This document shows positions 8,797 to 17,583 of a stretch of 64,000 nt of DNA, piece after piece. The notes below the pieces were generated by a model. It searched no databases, was not told where the DNA came from, and saw only the letters and a program-made list of their open reading frames with translations. The stretch lies in contig NZ_JAHUZE010000001.1 in assembly GCF_019218265.1 (NCBI RefSeq), positions 806,001 through 870,000 on the forward strand. Reading direction: 5' to 3'. How positions within the stretch are numbered: position 1 is the first letter of the stretch; every line of letters begins with the position of its first letter. Position numbers and translations under genes: made by a program. The stretch is from Maritimibacter dapengensis (GTDB lineage Bacteria; Pseudomonadota; Alphaproteobacteria; Rhodobacterales; Rhodobacteraceae).

Positions 8797-9228
8797 TCAA
8801 ACCTGTTCTTGCCTCTGCTCCGGCGGGGCGAACCCGTGCATACGCTTGGCCCATTGCACGCCCACCAGAAGCCCCTTGAACCTTGGCAGAAGGTAAAGCC
8901 CGATGGCAACCGCGATGATCGACAGCACCGAGAACAGCACCATCGGGTCGGGACGGAAAATCGTGAAGCCGAAGTGGAAGAACGGCACCATGAGGTGACC
9001 GACGACAAGGATCGTCAGATAAGCCGGACCGTCATCCGCGCGCTGGTGGTGCAGTTCCTCGTTACAGACCGGGCAATGGTCCCGCACCTTGAGGTAGCTC
9101 TCCATCAAAGGCCCGGTGCCGCATTGCGGGCATCGCCGCCGCCACCCGCGCCAGAGGGCGGGTTTCACGGGGCGTTCATCGCCAGTGTCGGCCGCGCGGG
9201 CCATGTCTGCCGTGGTCGAGGCGTCCAT
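8797..9228 (-). CDS. DUF983 family membrane protein
   Basis: A 143-residue protein with the DUF983 signature: a CPQCGTG zinc-ribbon-like half, CPVC further on, then two hydrophobic helices (LTILVVGHLMVPFFHFGF and LFSVLSIIAVAIGLYLLPR). Start ATG at 9228. The family is widespread in alphaproteobacteria, often beside cytochrome oxidase assembly or NUDIX genes; its function is not established. Here it precedes the NUDIX gene. Confidence 0.88.
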   Translation of the reverse strand: MDASTTADMARAADTGDERPVKPALWRGWRRRCPQCGTGPLMESYLKVRDHCPVCNEELHHQRADDGPAYLTILVVGHLMVPFFHFGFTIFRPDPMVLFSVLSIIAVAIGLYLLPRFKGLLVGVQWAKRMHGFAPPEQRQEQV

Positions 9229-9445
9229 GTCGTTCTCGCTCAAATCAGGATCCGTTCGCTTTGGCCTAACTAGGGCATCGCGCGCGTGTTCCCCATGGCG
9301 CGATATGTCGCGGGCAGGGGGCGGGCGGTTTTTTGCACGTCCTGCGACGGAAACCGGACCGCGGGCCGTGTAATGGGCAAGTCGGGAGAAGATGATCCCC
9401 GGCGCCAAGGCAGGACACCTTGACCATACTAGGAGTTGAAGAAAC

Positions 9446-10090
9446 ATGAAACGTGCATTGAAAATCGCTGGCTTCGGGCTGCTGACCGGCGCGGCCGTGA
9501 CCCTCGCGATCCCGAGCGCGGCACTGGCGCGCGATGGCGGGCCACGCATGGGTGACTTCGGCGGATTCGGCCGCGGACCGGGCGCGGCGATGACCTTCGC
9601 CGACCTCGACACCAACGGCGACGGCTCGATCACCGAAGAGGATTTCACCGCCCGCGCCGAGACCCGCTTTTCCGACATGGACGCCGATGGGAACGGTGCG
9701 GTGACGCCCGAGGAACTGGCGGCGTCGATGGTCGCGCGCATGAATGAGCGCTTGGCCGAGGAGGACGACAACGCAAATGCTCCCTCCGAGACCCAACTTG
9801 CGGCCCGTGCGGAACGGATGGCCGAGCGCGTGATGCTGCGTGCCGATCTCGACAACAACGGCACGCTCGAAGCCGACGAACTGGCCCCGCGCATGGACGC
9901 TGGACGTCTGATCGACCGGTTCGACACCGACGATGACAACGCGTGGTCCGAGGCCGAATTCGACGAGATGAAGGCCGAACGCGAACAGCGCATGGAGCGT
10001 CGCGGTCACTCCCGCGATCGGGGTGAACGTGGCGGCCACGGAGATTGGCGCGGCGAACGGGGCCACGGCGAGCGCGGCGGTCGCTGGTAG
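9446..10090 (+). CDS. Secreted EF-hand calcium-binding protein
   Basis: A 214-residue exported protein with a signal peptide ending near ALARDGG. Four EF-hand-like loops are visible: DLDTNGDGSITEEDF, DMDADGNGAVTPEEL, DLDNNGTLEADEL and DTDDDNAWSEAEFD. The first two fit the canonical D-x-D-x-D/N-G spacing; the last two are shorter or altered. The C-terminal 30 residues are rich in His, Arg and Gly and could bind metal. AGGAG lies upstream of the start. It is followed 80 bases later by the ECF sigma operon on the same strand and may be part of the same metal-linked unit. Confidence 0.88.
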   Translation: MKRALKIAGFGLLTGAAVTLAIPSAALARDGGPRMGDFGGFGRGPGAAMTFADLDTNGDGSITEEDFTARAETRFSDMDADGNGAVTPEELAASMVARMNERLAEEDDNANAPSETQLAARAERMAERVMLRADLDNNGTLEADELAPRMDAGRLIDRFDTDDDNAWSEAEFDEMKAEREQRMERRGHSRDRGERGGHGDWRGERGHGERGGRW

Positions 10091-10170
10091 ACGAAAACAC
10101 CGGGGCGGACCCCAGGGCCCGCTCCACCAAGATTGCGCAGGACGCGCGCAAGGATTAGCTAACGGACGCA

Positions 10171-10758
10171 ATGGACATGGCTCTCGACGCATCCAGCGAG
10201 GTCTCGGACGAGGCGTTGCTCGTGGCTTTCGGCAATGGCGACCGGGAGGCCGCCATGCTGCTGACCGCTCGGCTGACGCCGCGTGTCATGGGCTTTGCCG
10301 CCCGGATGCTCGGCGGTGACCGCGCCGAGGCCGAGGATGTGACACAGGAGGCCATGCTGCGCCTGTGGAAGATCGCGCCGGACTGGCGTCAGGGCGAGGC
10401 GAAGGTGACGACCTGGCTCTACCGGGTCACGTCGAACCTTTGCACTGACCGATTGCGCAAGCGACGCGGGGTCGATCTTGATGCCGTGCCGGAGCCGGAA
10501 GACGACAGGCCCGGCGCGGTGGCGGGAATGATCGAGGCGGATCGCGCAAGGGCGCTCGAAGCGGCCCTGGCCGAATTGCCGGACCGGCAACGTCAGGCCG
10601 TGGTCATGCGGCATCTCGAAGGGGCCACCAACCCCGAGATCGCCGAAGCGATGGAGATCAGCGTCGAGGCGGTCGAAAGCCTGACCGCCCGGGGCAAAAG
10701 ACTGCTGGCGAAGCTGCTCGCTGGCCAGCGTGAGGAGTTGGGTTATGTCGAAGACTGA
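10171..10758 (+). CDS. ECF-type RNA polymerase sigma factor
   Basis: A 195-residue sigma-70 family protein without regions 1 and 3. Region 2 contains AEDVTQEAMLRLWKIAPDW and the -10 recognition stretch around TWLYRVTSNLCTDRLRKRR; region 4 contains ALAELPDRQRQAVVMRHLEG and the helix-turn-helix NPEIAEAMEISVEAVES. The next gene starts inside its last codons, an arrangement typical of a sigma factor and its cognate regulator. The start could also be ATG at 10177. No obvious self-controlled promoter motif was found. Confidence 0.93.
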   Translation: MDMALDASSEVSDEALLVAFGNGDREAAMLLTARLTPRVMGFAARMLGGDRAEAEDVTQEAMLRLWKIAPDWRQGEAKVTTWLYRVTSNLCTDRLRKRRGVDLDAVPEPEDDRPGAVAGMIEADRARALEAALAELPDRQRQAVVMRHLEGATNPEIAEAMEISVEAVESLTARGKRLLAKLLAGQREELGYVED

Positions 10759-11152
10759 CAAGCACGAAACGGGATTGAACGACATCGAACTGGAGCAATT
10801 CTTCGCTGCGGGCCGGTCGGAAATGGCAGAACCCGGTGCCGCTCTCATGGCGCGTGTCCTCGCGGATGCAAATGCCGAGATCGACGCGCGGGAGCCTCGC
10901 GCAACGGGTCGTTCGCGTCGGCGTATCGGCTTCTTCGCCGCGGTGGGCAGTGCGCTCGGCGGCTGGCCCGTCATGGCGAGCATGGCGACTGCGGCTGCGG
11001 CCGGCGTCTGGATCGGTGCGGCAGCGCCTGACCAGGTTTCCAACGTCACCGGCGGTCTGATCGGCGGAACCGCCGTTTCATCCCAATACGAACTGGACGA
11101 ATTGTTGCCGGGCTACGGCTTGATGGCCGCAATCGAGGAGGCCAATCAATGA
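10745..11152 (+). CDS. Small membrane protein, probable anti-sigma or sigma-partner protein
   Basis: A 135-residue protein whose start overlaps the sigma-factor gene by 14 bases. It has an acidic N-terminal cytosolic part and one hydrophobic segment at about residues 70-95 (GGWPVMASMATAAAAGVWIG), then a short tail. There is no zinc anti-sigma HxxxCxxC motif. Place and topology suggest an anti-sigma factor, as inference. The downstream gene starts in its stop codon (ATGA). Confidence 0.75.
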   Translation: MSKTDKHETGLNDIELEQFFAAGRSEMAEPGAALMARVLADANAEIDAREPRATGRSRRRIGFFAAVGSALGGWPVMASMATAAAAGVWIGAAAPDQVSNVTGGLIGGTAVSSQYELDELLPGYGLMAAIEEANQ

Positions 11153-11670
11153 GCGATACGGACAAGTCGACGCGCGCGCGCACCGCGCTTTGGGTGAAAG
11201 TGCTGCTCGCTGTTTCCCTGACGCTCAACCTGCTGGTCCTCGGCGTGATCGTGGGTGCCGGGTCACGCGACCACGGGCCGGACCGGCGCGGTCCGCCGGG
11301 TGAAGCACGGATGCGGGTCGACCCGGCTCTTGGCCCGTTCGCGCGAGCTCTGCCGGAAACTGCACGCCGCGAGGCGATGGCCGAACTCGAGGCTCAATCG
11401 GGCCCACTGCGCGCAAGCCGCGAAGAACTGGCCTCGCAACTCGCCGAGATCCTCGAAGTGTTGCGTTCCGAGACGTATGACGGAAACCGGATGGCCGCGC
11501 TATTCGAAGAGCAGCGTGCAGGCTGGAACGAAAGAACTGAAACCGGACGCAGGATCATGCTCGACAAGATCGACGCCATGAGTGCCAGCGAGCGGGCGGA
11601 ATTTGCCGACCGGATCGACAAAGGCTTTCGCAGGGTGCTGGACAAGAACCGCGGTGACGCGGACCGCTAG
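11149..11670 (+). CDS. Periplasmic heavy-metal sensor (CnrX/ZraP/Spy-like)
   Basis: A 173-residue protein with one N-terminal membrane anchor (VKVLLAVSLTLNLLVLGVIVG) and a charged helical periplasmic domain. This is the layout of the Metal_resist/Spy-like family: RRGPPGEARMRVDP, then long helices with LRASREELASQLAEIL. There are no clear metal-binding His or Cys clusters, so whether it senses metal or misfolded protein is open. It is the third gene of the sigma operon and probably transmits an envelope signal to it. Its TAG stop overlaps that of pleD in CTAG. Confidence 0.82.
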   Translation: MSDTDKSTRARTALWVKVLLAVSLTLNLLVLGVIVGAGSRDHGPDRRGPPGEARMRVDPALGPFARALPETARREAMAELEAQSGPLRASREELASQLAEILEVLRSETYDGNRMAALFEEQRAGWNERTETGRRIMLDKIDAMSASERAEFADRIDKGFRRVLDKNRGDADR

Positions 11671-13058
11671 GCGCGTGATCCCCCGGCGAGCGGCGCGTGC
11701 GTGACCTGGTTGCGCCCTCCGCTCTTCGATAAATACAGCGCCCTGTCGGCGGCTTCGATAACGTCCTGCACAGGGTCCCTGCCATCGGACGACGTGGCAA
11801 TGCCGACAGAGGTCGTCACCGAGACCGGGGTCGCACCGAGCGGCGTGCTGATCGGGTGGTCTGCGATGACACGGCGCAGCCGCTGCGCGATGGTTTCCGC
11901 ACGATCCCCATCAGCCCCTTGCAGGACGACGAGAAATTCCTCTCCGCCAATCCGAGCGGCGAGATCGACGTCCCGTATGCTGTCGATCACGCGTGACGCA
12001 ACAGCCTGTAGCACATGGTCGCCCACCACATGCCCGTGGCCATCATTGATCGCCTTGAACCGGTCCAGATCGAGAATCATGATCGAGAACGCAGAACCGG
12101 AGATTGCGGCGTCGCGGCTCAACTTCTTGAGGTAACAGTCAAGGTATCGTCGGTTGAAAAGACCGGTCAACGGGTCACGCAACGCGACATCGAGCTGATC
12201 TTCGACAAAAGCCCGCAGGCGGTCCATCTCTCGTTTGTGCGCGACCAGGGTCTCAAGACGGATCGCGAGCTCTTTCGCACTGGCGATGGCGGGCGCAACG
12301 GCGTCCGCCCCGAGGTCGAGAGCCATATCGGTCATGTCATGCGCAGCGCCAGCCGCTTGAAACAGGATGACCGACCCCCGCGTCGCCGGCCGTGACCGCA
12401 GTTCGCTCACGAGCTGCAATGTCTGTTTCGATGCTTTCGGATCTTCCGCGATGATGACGGCATCGGGTGCCAGCGACGCGTCGTCGCTAACGTTCAGGAT
12501 GGTCTTGCGGGTATGAACGCGGATCGCCCCCGCGAAATTCGGTGCGAGGGCATGACGCCATGACATGGCCGTGGCCATGTCCGGCGCGATCAGCGCCAGT
12601 TCCATGCGGGCATTGAATCCGACCTGGGCTTCCGACAATTCGCCGACATCCACCAATGCGCGTCGCCGGGTCAATTCGTCATGCGATGACCGTTTGCGCA
12701 TCAGATTGCGCAACAAGGCCTGCAACAGCCGCTCGCCGGGAAGGTTTTCGAGGCAATCGTCAGCGCCGGCTTCGAACGCGGCGATCCGGGCGTTTTCGTC
12801 GTTCCGCACGCCATAAAGGATCACCGGGATATCGCGAGAGTCGCGGGACGACTTGAGACGGCGGCACAAATCCACACCGTGATCATTGTCGAAGCCGATA
12901 TCCATGACGATGGCATCGGGGCGCTCCAGTGCGACTTCCGATAGCAGCTCATCGCGCGTCTTGACCTGAACGATACGATTGTGCGAACCCGCGAGCCGAG
13001 CCTTGAGCGCAATGCGCTCCGTGACGAGGTCGTCTGCTATCAGGATGGGGCCGCTCAT
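11667..13058 (-). CDS. pleD: PleD-type response regulator with diguanylate cyclase domain
   Basis: A 463-residue protein with REC-REC-GGDEF architecture. The first receiver has the phosphoacceptor Asp in AIVMDIGFDND. The second is degenerate. The output domain begins at DPLTGLFNRR and has the active-site GGEEF in ARIGGEEF. A product-inhibition I-site, RDVD, precedes it at the normal five-residue spacing. The start MSGPILIADD matches PleD proteins; the upstream ATG at 13124 would add a non-homologous leader. It makes cyclic di-GMP upon phosphorylation. The DUF3572 gene lies divergently upstream, an order also found in other alphaproteobacteria. Confidence 0.94.
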   Translation of the reverse strand: MSGPILIADDLVTERIALKARLAGSHNRIVQVKTRDELLSEVALERPDAIVMDIGFDNDHGVDLCRRLKSSRDSRDIPVILYGVRNDENARIAAFEAGADDCLENLPGERLLQALLRNLMRKRSSHDELTRRRALVDVGELSEAQVGFNARMELALIAPDMATAMSWRHALAPNFAGAIRVHTRKTILNVSDDASLAPDAVIIAEDPKASKQTLQLVSELRSRPATRGSVILFQAAGAAHDMTDMALDLGADAVAPAIASAKELAIRLETLVAHKREMDRLRAFVEDQLDVALRDPLTGLFNRRYLDCYLKKLSRDAAISGSAFSIMILDLDRFKAINDGHGHVVGDHVLQAVASRVIDSIRDVDLAARIGGEEFLVVLQGADGDRAETIAQRLRRVIADHPISTPLGATPVSVTTSVGIATSSDGRDPVQDVIEAADRALYLSKSGGRNQVTHAPLAGGSRA

Positions 13059-13154
13059 GGGGTTGATCAAGTTTTCAGCATATCCGTTGCGCTCTGATAA
13101 TGATTGCCAAAGAAGTGTTAACAAAATCTTTCCCGAATCCCGGATGGAGCCGTA

Positions 13155-13433
13155 ATGCAGCGTGAAAATGCCGAAGCTGTCGGGCTGAAAGCCCTCGGTT
13201 GGATCGCCTCAAATGACGACTTGCTGCCTGTGTTTTTGGGAGCGTCGGGCGCCGATGTCGAGGCGCTGAAGGCGGCCGCGGATGACCCCGGACTGCTTGG
13301 GGCGCTGCTCGATTTCATCTGCATGGACGACGCGTGGGTCACGGCTTTTTGCGACGCCACGGGTCTGCCCTATGATGCGCCGATGCGGGCGCGGGCAGTG
13401 CTTCCCGGTGGCGAAACGGTGCATTGGACGTGA
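13155..13433 (+). CDS. DUF3572 family protein
   Basis: A 92-residue alphaproteobacterial protein of the DUF3572 family, recognisable by EAVGLKALGWIASNDDLLPVFL (shown to 20 residues: EAVGLKALGWIASNDDLLPV) and the C-terminal FCDATGLPYD. Function is unknown. It is divergent from pleD across about 96 bases, and a GGAGC stands five bases before the start. The following HAD gene overlaps its end. Confidence 0.88.
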   Translation: MQRENAEAVGLKALGWIASNDDLLPVFLGASGADVEALKAAADDPGLLGALLDFICMDDAWVTAFCDATGLPYDAPMRARAVLPGGETVHWT

Positions 13434-14134
13434 GCGGGCGACACCGTCGCGTGGACGGGATCCTGTTCGACAAGGACGGCACCCTTTTCGATTTCGACGC
13501 GACCTGGAGCGCGTGGGCCGAACGCCTTCTAAGGGACCTGGCCCCAGAGGACGAAGACCTCGAAGACCGCCTGGCCGCCGCAATCGGTTTCGACAGGTCC
13601 GCCCGAAAATTCGCGACGCATTCCGCTGTCATCGCAGGTACGCCTGACGACGCGGCAATCGCCCTTGCTTCGGTCCTGGGACAGGAGAGCGACGCCTTGA
13701 TTACTGCGATCAATGATGTTGCCGCGAAGGTCGACGTCGTCTCGCCCGTGCCGCTTGTCCCGCTCCTGAGCGGGTTGCGGCGATCGGGATTGAAACTTGG
13801 TGTGGCGACGAACGACGCTCTGGCGCCCGCGTTTGCCCACCTCGACAAGGCGGGCATCCGTGACGCGTTCGATTTCGTGACCGGGTCGGATGGCAGGTAT
13901 GCACCCAAACCGGCACCCGACATGTGCATCGGTTTCGCCACGTCGCTTGGGCTGGACCCATCGCGCGTGGTCATGGTCGGCGACAGCCGCCACGACCTTG
14001 AAGCCGGGCGTGCCGCGGGGATGCAAACCATTGGCGTGCTCTCCGGTCCGGCGAGCCGGGCGCACCTCGCACCCCTGGCAGATGCCGTACTCGATCATAT
14101 CGGGTACCTGCCAGACTGGATCACGGCCGTCTGA
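13424..14134 (+). CDS. HAD-family hydrolase, phosphoglycolate phosphatase-like
   Basis: A 236-residue HAD hydrolase. Motif I is FDKDGTLFDFD, motif II is the Thr in GVATND, the lysine of motif III is in YAPKPAPDM, and motif IV is VGDSRHDLEAGRAAGM. The helical cap lies between motifs I and II, which is the phosphoglycolate phosphatase subclass. The start may be ATG at 13424 or GTG at 13430, the latter giving a 4-base GTGA overlap with the DUF3572 stop. The substrate is not determinable from sequence. Confidence 0.9.
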   Translation: MDVSGRHRRVDGILFDKDGTLFDFDATWSAWAERLLRDLAPEDEDLEDRLAAAIGFDRSARKFATHSAVIAGTPDDAAIALASVLGQESDALITAINDVAAKVDVVSPVPLVPLLSGLRRSGLKLGVATNDALAPAFAHLDKAGIRDAFDFVTGSDGRYAPKPAPDMCIGFATSLGLDPSRVVMVGDSRHDLEAGRAAGMQTIGVLSGPASRAHLAPLADAVLDHIGYLPDWITAV

Positions 14135-14271
14135 CCAGCGTTAACCCTGAAACGCCGCCAGACTTGATCAATGTCCTATACATTTGCATCAACTTGAGCC
14201 CGTAGATGGCTGAAGTTCGGGAGATATTAACACTTGGCCTCTAATGCATAACCGATAGCCGAGGTTTGGAC

Positions 14272-14880
14272 ATGCATGGGTTGATCTGTCGTTCGTTCGA
14301 AGGATTCGTGCGATCCGCGTATGGTTCAGGTGTATGGCAGCGTTCGATGATTTCGCTTGATGCCGGGATCGACGGCTTCGAAGGGATGCTGCACTATCAC
14401 GACGACCTCGCCGAGCGGTTGGTCACCACCTGCGCGCGCGAATTGTACAAGCCGCGCGATGTCTTGCTCGAGGATTTCGGAACCTTCGTCGTGGCCGGTA
14501 GCGGGAGCGGACGTCTGCGTCGCCTCCTTCGCTTCGGTGGAGTGGATTACGAAGATTTTCTTCATTCGCTCGATGACCTTGCAGGCCGGGCCGCGCTCGC
14601 GGTGCCGGATATCGGACTTCCCGACCTCGAACTCGTCGAGGCCGATCAATCCATGTACGACCTGATCTGTCGCCATCCCTTCCGGGGCGTTGGTTTCGTC
14701 ATAATGGGGCTTCTGCGGGCCTTGGCGGATGATTACGGTGTGCTCGTCCTGCTCGAACATCTCGGTCCGCGCGACAACGGAGAAGCCTTGTCCATTCTTC
14801 TTCTAGAGACTGACTATGCCGAGGATCGAGGCTTCGACCTCTCCGAGGCGGTTGGTGCTGTCGCGAGCAAAAGCGCATGA
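14272..14880 (+). CDS. H-NOX (heme NO-binding) domain protein lacking the proximal histidine
   Basis: A 202-residue stand-alone H-NOX domain, starting MHGLICRSFEGFV as the family does, with GAGG-like GAGGTTT upstream. A gap-free comparison of FLHSLDDLAGRAALAVP with the corresponding helix of Thermoanaerobacter and Shewanella H-NOX, recalled from memory, puts Ala104 where the heme-ligating His is. The heme-propionate YxSxR motif is also not intact (YDLICR). His98, six residues earlier, could be an alternative ligand. The next gene, a H-NOXA/GGDEF protein, overlaps by four bases, so this should be its signalling partner. Confidence 0.82.
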   Translation: MHGLICRSFEGFVRSAYGSGVWQRSMISLDAGIDGFEGMLHYHDDLAERLVTTCARELYKPRDVLLEDFGTFVVAGSGSGRLRRLLRFGGVDYEDFLHSLDDLAGRAALAVPDIGLPDLELVEADQSMYDLICRHPFRGVGFVIMGLLRALADDYGVLVLLEHLGPRDNGEALSILLLETDYAEDRGFDLSEAVGAVASKSA

Positions 14881-15917
14881 ACCGAATCGATCCTTTTCAG
14901 GTTACGAGCGCGGGCCTCGACGTCATGATGCCGATGAACGTCGTTGCCGATTTCGATGGCCGGATCGTGCATGTCGGCCCGACACTCGCGAAGGTGCTCG
15001 GCAATCGCCGATACATGGGCGAACGCCTGCTCGATTTCTTCGATCTGCGCCGCCCAAAGGAAGAGGCGATACTGGCGTCTCTCCGTCGGGGCGCTTCGGG
15101 AAAGGTGCTCTTGCGGTTGCGCGACGAAAACCAGACCCAGTTCATCGGTGCGGCAGCGGCTCTGCCGGGCCGGGCCGGTATTCTCGTCAACCTTTCGTTC
15201 GGGATTTCGATCTTCGAAGCCGTGAAGCGCTACGGCCTGGCGGGCTCCGATTTTGCGCCGACCGATCTGACGCTTGAGCTCCTGTATCTGGCCGAGGCGA
15301 ATTCGGCGGCGATGGCCGAGAGCCGCGCATTGACCGAGAAATTGCAGGGCCGCGTGACCGCAGCAGTCGCGGAGGCAACGACGGATACCCTCACCGGGCT
15401 TCACAATCGCCGCGCCCTTCAGAAAGCCCTCTCACGATTGGTGGATCGTGGCATTCCGTTCACGCTCGCCCATCTCGACCTCGACTTTTTCAAAGCGGTC
15501 AACGACACCTATGGTCACGCGGCCGGGGATTTCGTGCTGCAGGAAGTCGCGAAGATCCTTTTGGAAGAAACCCGCAGCGGCGATACGGTCGCAAGGATCG
15601 GCGGCGACGAATTCGTGCTCGTGTTTTCGAACCTCACCGACCGGAAACGCCTTGCGACCATCGCCGGGCGCATCATCAGACGGCTGGAACAGCCTGTCCT
15701 TTTCGACGGAGAACGATGCCGGGTTTCGGGGTCCATCGGCATGGTCTCGACCACGCAATACGACCTGTGCGACATCGACAGGATGCTCGTCGATGCTGAC
15801 ATGGCTCTTTATCAATCCAAGGGGCTGGGCCGCGCGCGGTTCAGCTTTTATCGCGTGCCGGAAGATGACCGCGACCACAAGGCGCGAGGTGATGACGGAG
15901 ATCGCCCGGCGCCCTGA
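14877..15917 (+). CDS. H-NOX-associated diguanylate cyclase (H-NOXA/PAS-like plus GGDEF)
   Basis: A 346-residue protein. Residues about 15-115 resemble the heme-NO-binding-associated domain, with FDLRRPKEEA and GILVNLSFGIS. A coiled coil follows (LYLAEANSAAMAESRALTEKL). The GGDEF domain starts at DTLTGLHNRR and has an intact GGDEF in ARIGGDEFVLVF; no RxxD I-site is visible at the usual place (SGDTVARIGG). It should make cyclic di-GMP under control of the overlapping H-NOX gene product. A comparable pair has, as I recall, been studied in Dinoroseobacter shibae. Confidence 0.88.
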   Translation: MNRIDPFQVTSAGLDVMMPMNVVADFDGRIVHVGPTLAKVLGNRRYMGERLLDFFDLRRPKEEAILASLRRGASGKVLLRLRDENQTQFIGAAAALPGRAGILVNLSFGISIFEAVKRYGLAGSDFAPTDLTLELLYLAEANSAAMAESRALTEKLQGRVTAAVAEATTDTLTGLHNRRALQKALSRLVDRGIPFTLAHLDLDFFKAVNDTYGHAAGDFVLQEVAKILLEETRSGDTVARIGGDEFVLVFSNLTDRKRLATIAGRIIRRLEQPVLFDGERCRVSGSIGMVSTTQYDLCDIDRMLVDADMALYQSKGLGRARFSFYRVPEDDRDHKARGDDGDRPAP

Positions 15918-15931
15918 CATTTGTTGCCCGT

Positions 15932-16972
15932 TCAGCGAAGGCTTTGAAAAAGTGCGTCGGCGCTTTCGAACAAGGCGTCCGACACGCCATCGGGGCGGTC
16001 GTAGCGCTTGATCGGAAGCACAAGCGCCGTCCCGGCCTGTTCCGTTGCCTCATCGGCGCGCAACCCGAGCCGCTTCAAAAGCTCCGCCACATCCGGCGCT
16101 CTGGTAAAGCGCTCCATGTCCACGAAACACACGTCGTCACGTTCCGCGATATGCCGGTAGGCACAGATCCAGTAGGCAAGCCAGTAATCGAGCGACTTGG
16201 GATCATGCGCCTCGATCACCGCATCCATTCCCGGAAAAAGGATCGGGCGATGCAGATCCCCGAATTCGAAATGTCCGATGTCACGCATGTAATCCGATGC
16301 AAAACCACTTTCGGCGTGGATGTCGAGATAGCGCATGTGCTGGCGATGCAGCGACATCGCGTGGTCGAGCGGCGCGCGCAGCGGGACGACGAACCGAGCA
16401 TCCGGGAACGCGTCGCGGATCGCGCTCAGCCGCGCGATGTTGGCATTGTTCTTGGAGACGTAGCGCGGCGCATCCGCTGGCCCGCGCGACGCGATCAGCC
16501 GCCGGATCAGGTCGGATTTCGGCTCGGCGATGCGGTCGCCGGTCTCGGGGCCAAGCGCGATCCCGTCTTCACCGAAAAGCTCGGGACATTCGCGCAGCCA
16601 CATGACCTCCTCGAACGCCTCCGGGCTGTCGGCATCGACGAGCATCCCGTCGGAATGGCTGCGTTCCCGGCGCGCAAGGTCCACGCGGAACCGCCCCGAC
16701 AGCTTGCGCCACATCAGCGGCGAGAGGACGAAAGGCATGTCGCGATAGGTATGCGTCACCACGTCCGGGTGCTTCGCGAGGATTTCGAGCAGGAGCGTCG
16801 TGCCCGCACGCGCCAGCGACGTGACGAAAATCGGGCTGTCCACCGGCTGCTTCGCGATCTCGGCACCATACAGGCGCTCTTCCATGTCGCGCAGCATCTC
16901 CTGCCCGAAATCGACCTTGAAAGCGAGCCGATGCACCGCGCGGTCGAGAAATCCGTAGTTCAGCGCGTCCAT
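15932..16972 (-). CDS. Sulfotransferase family protein
   Basis: A 346-residue cytosolic PAPS-dependent sulfotransferase. The 5'-phosphosulfate loop is IFVTSLARAGTTLLLEIL near residues 47-65, and the 3'-phosphate site is NNANIARLSAIRDAFPDARF followed by VVPLRAPLDHAMS. It is the last gene of a four-gene minus-strand operon headed by an arylsulfotransferase-like gene, four bases behind the small membrane protein. The acceptor substrate is unknown; a lipid or cell-surface glycan is a guess from the membrane neighbours. Confidence 0.88.
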   Translation of the reverse strand: MDALNYGFLDRAVHRLAFKVDFGQEMLRDMEERLYGAEIAKQPVDSPIFVTSLARAGTTLLLEILAKHPDVVTHTYRDMPFVLSPLMWRKLSGRFRVDLARRERSHSDGMLVDADSPEAFEEVMWLRECPELFGEDGIALGPETGDRIAEPKSDLIRRLIASRGPADAPRYVSKNNANIARLSAIRDAFPDARFVVPLRAPLDHAMSLHRQHMRYLDIHAESGFASDYMRDIGHFEFGDLHRPILFPGMDAVIEAHDPKSLDYWLAYWICAYRHIAERDDVCFVDMERFTRAPDVAELLKRLGLRADEATEQAGTALVLPIKRYDRPDGVSDALFESADALFQSLR

Positions 16973-16975
16973 CCG

Positions 16976-17356
16976 TCAACCCATGCTGCTCCGCCGATAC
17001 CAGTCCAGCCCGCCAAGCAGCGCGACGGTCGCCACCAGCACGGCGGGGTTCAACGAAAAGCGCGTGAACTCCTCGAGCCGAAGCCCGGCCAAAAGATGCG
17101 CCAAAAGAACTGGCACCGCTGCCGCCGCGACCACCGCGACAAGCCGCGCGGTCAAGCCCAAGGTCCCGCCGAGCGCCGAGATCGACGCCTTGCGAATGCG
17201 CTTTTCCTTTTCAAGGTCGCTCAGCCCCTTGTCACCCATGATCGCCATCGCTGCCCGGAACTCGTCCAGCAGCGCGCGCGCACGCGTCACCAGCCCCGTC
17301 GCGACGAAAGCCGCGTAGAAGGCGAGACAGGCAAGAGCGTAGATGGCAAAGGTCAT
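16976..17356 (-). CDS. Small membrane protein of the sulfotransferase operon
   Basis: A 126-residue protein with three predicted membrane segments: FAIYALACLAFYAAFVATGL at the N-terminus, TARLVAVVAAAAVPVLLAHL in the middle, and NPAVLVATVALLGGLDW near the end. A basic amphipathic cytosolic stretch (DLEKEKRIRKAS) lies between the first two. I do not recognise the family. It overlaps the upstream gene by four bases and the sulfotransferase follows immediately, so the three products probably work together at the inner membrane. Confidence 0.78.
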   Translation of the reverse strand: MTFAIYALACLAFYAAFVATGLVTRARALLDEFRAAMAIMGDKGLSDLEKEKRIRKASISALGGTLGLTARLVAVVAAAAVPVLLAHLLAGLRLEEFTRFSLNPAVLVATVALLGGLDWYRRSSMG

Positions 17357-17583
17357 TTTGCGTCCGCGGCGTCCGGCGTATCGGTGTCGGCACCGCCGCG
17401 CATTTTCACGATCATCCGCTTGACGGGATAGAAAAAGAACCCGGCGATCATCAGGAAAATGACCCCGACGAAAGCGAGCACCGAGCCGATGGCCGAAAGT
17501 CCGGCACCGGGGCCGACATAGGCCAGAGCGGGGTTCGCGATCAGGGCCAGGCCGAGCGCTGCGACTGTAATGGTGGGTTTCAT
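17353..17583 (-). CDS. Small exported/membrane protein with PGAG motif
   Basis: A 76-residue protein with a signal peptide ending ANPALA, then YVGPGAGLSAIGS and one long hydrophobic helix (VLAFVGVIFLMIAGFFFYPV), ending in a charged tail. Short proteins with this YVGPGAG start occur beside polysaccharide or sulfatase-type genes in proteobacteria; I infer an accessory role in the envelope. Both ends overlap neighbouring genes by four bases. Confidence 0.78.
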   Translation of the reverse strand: MKPTITVAALGLALIANPALAYVGPGAGLSAIGSVLAFVGVIFLMIAGFFFYPVKRMIVKMRGGADTDTPDAADAK

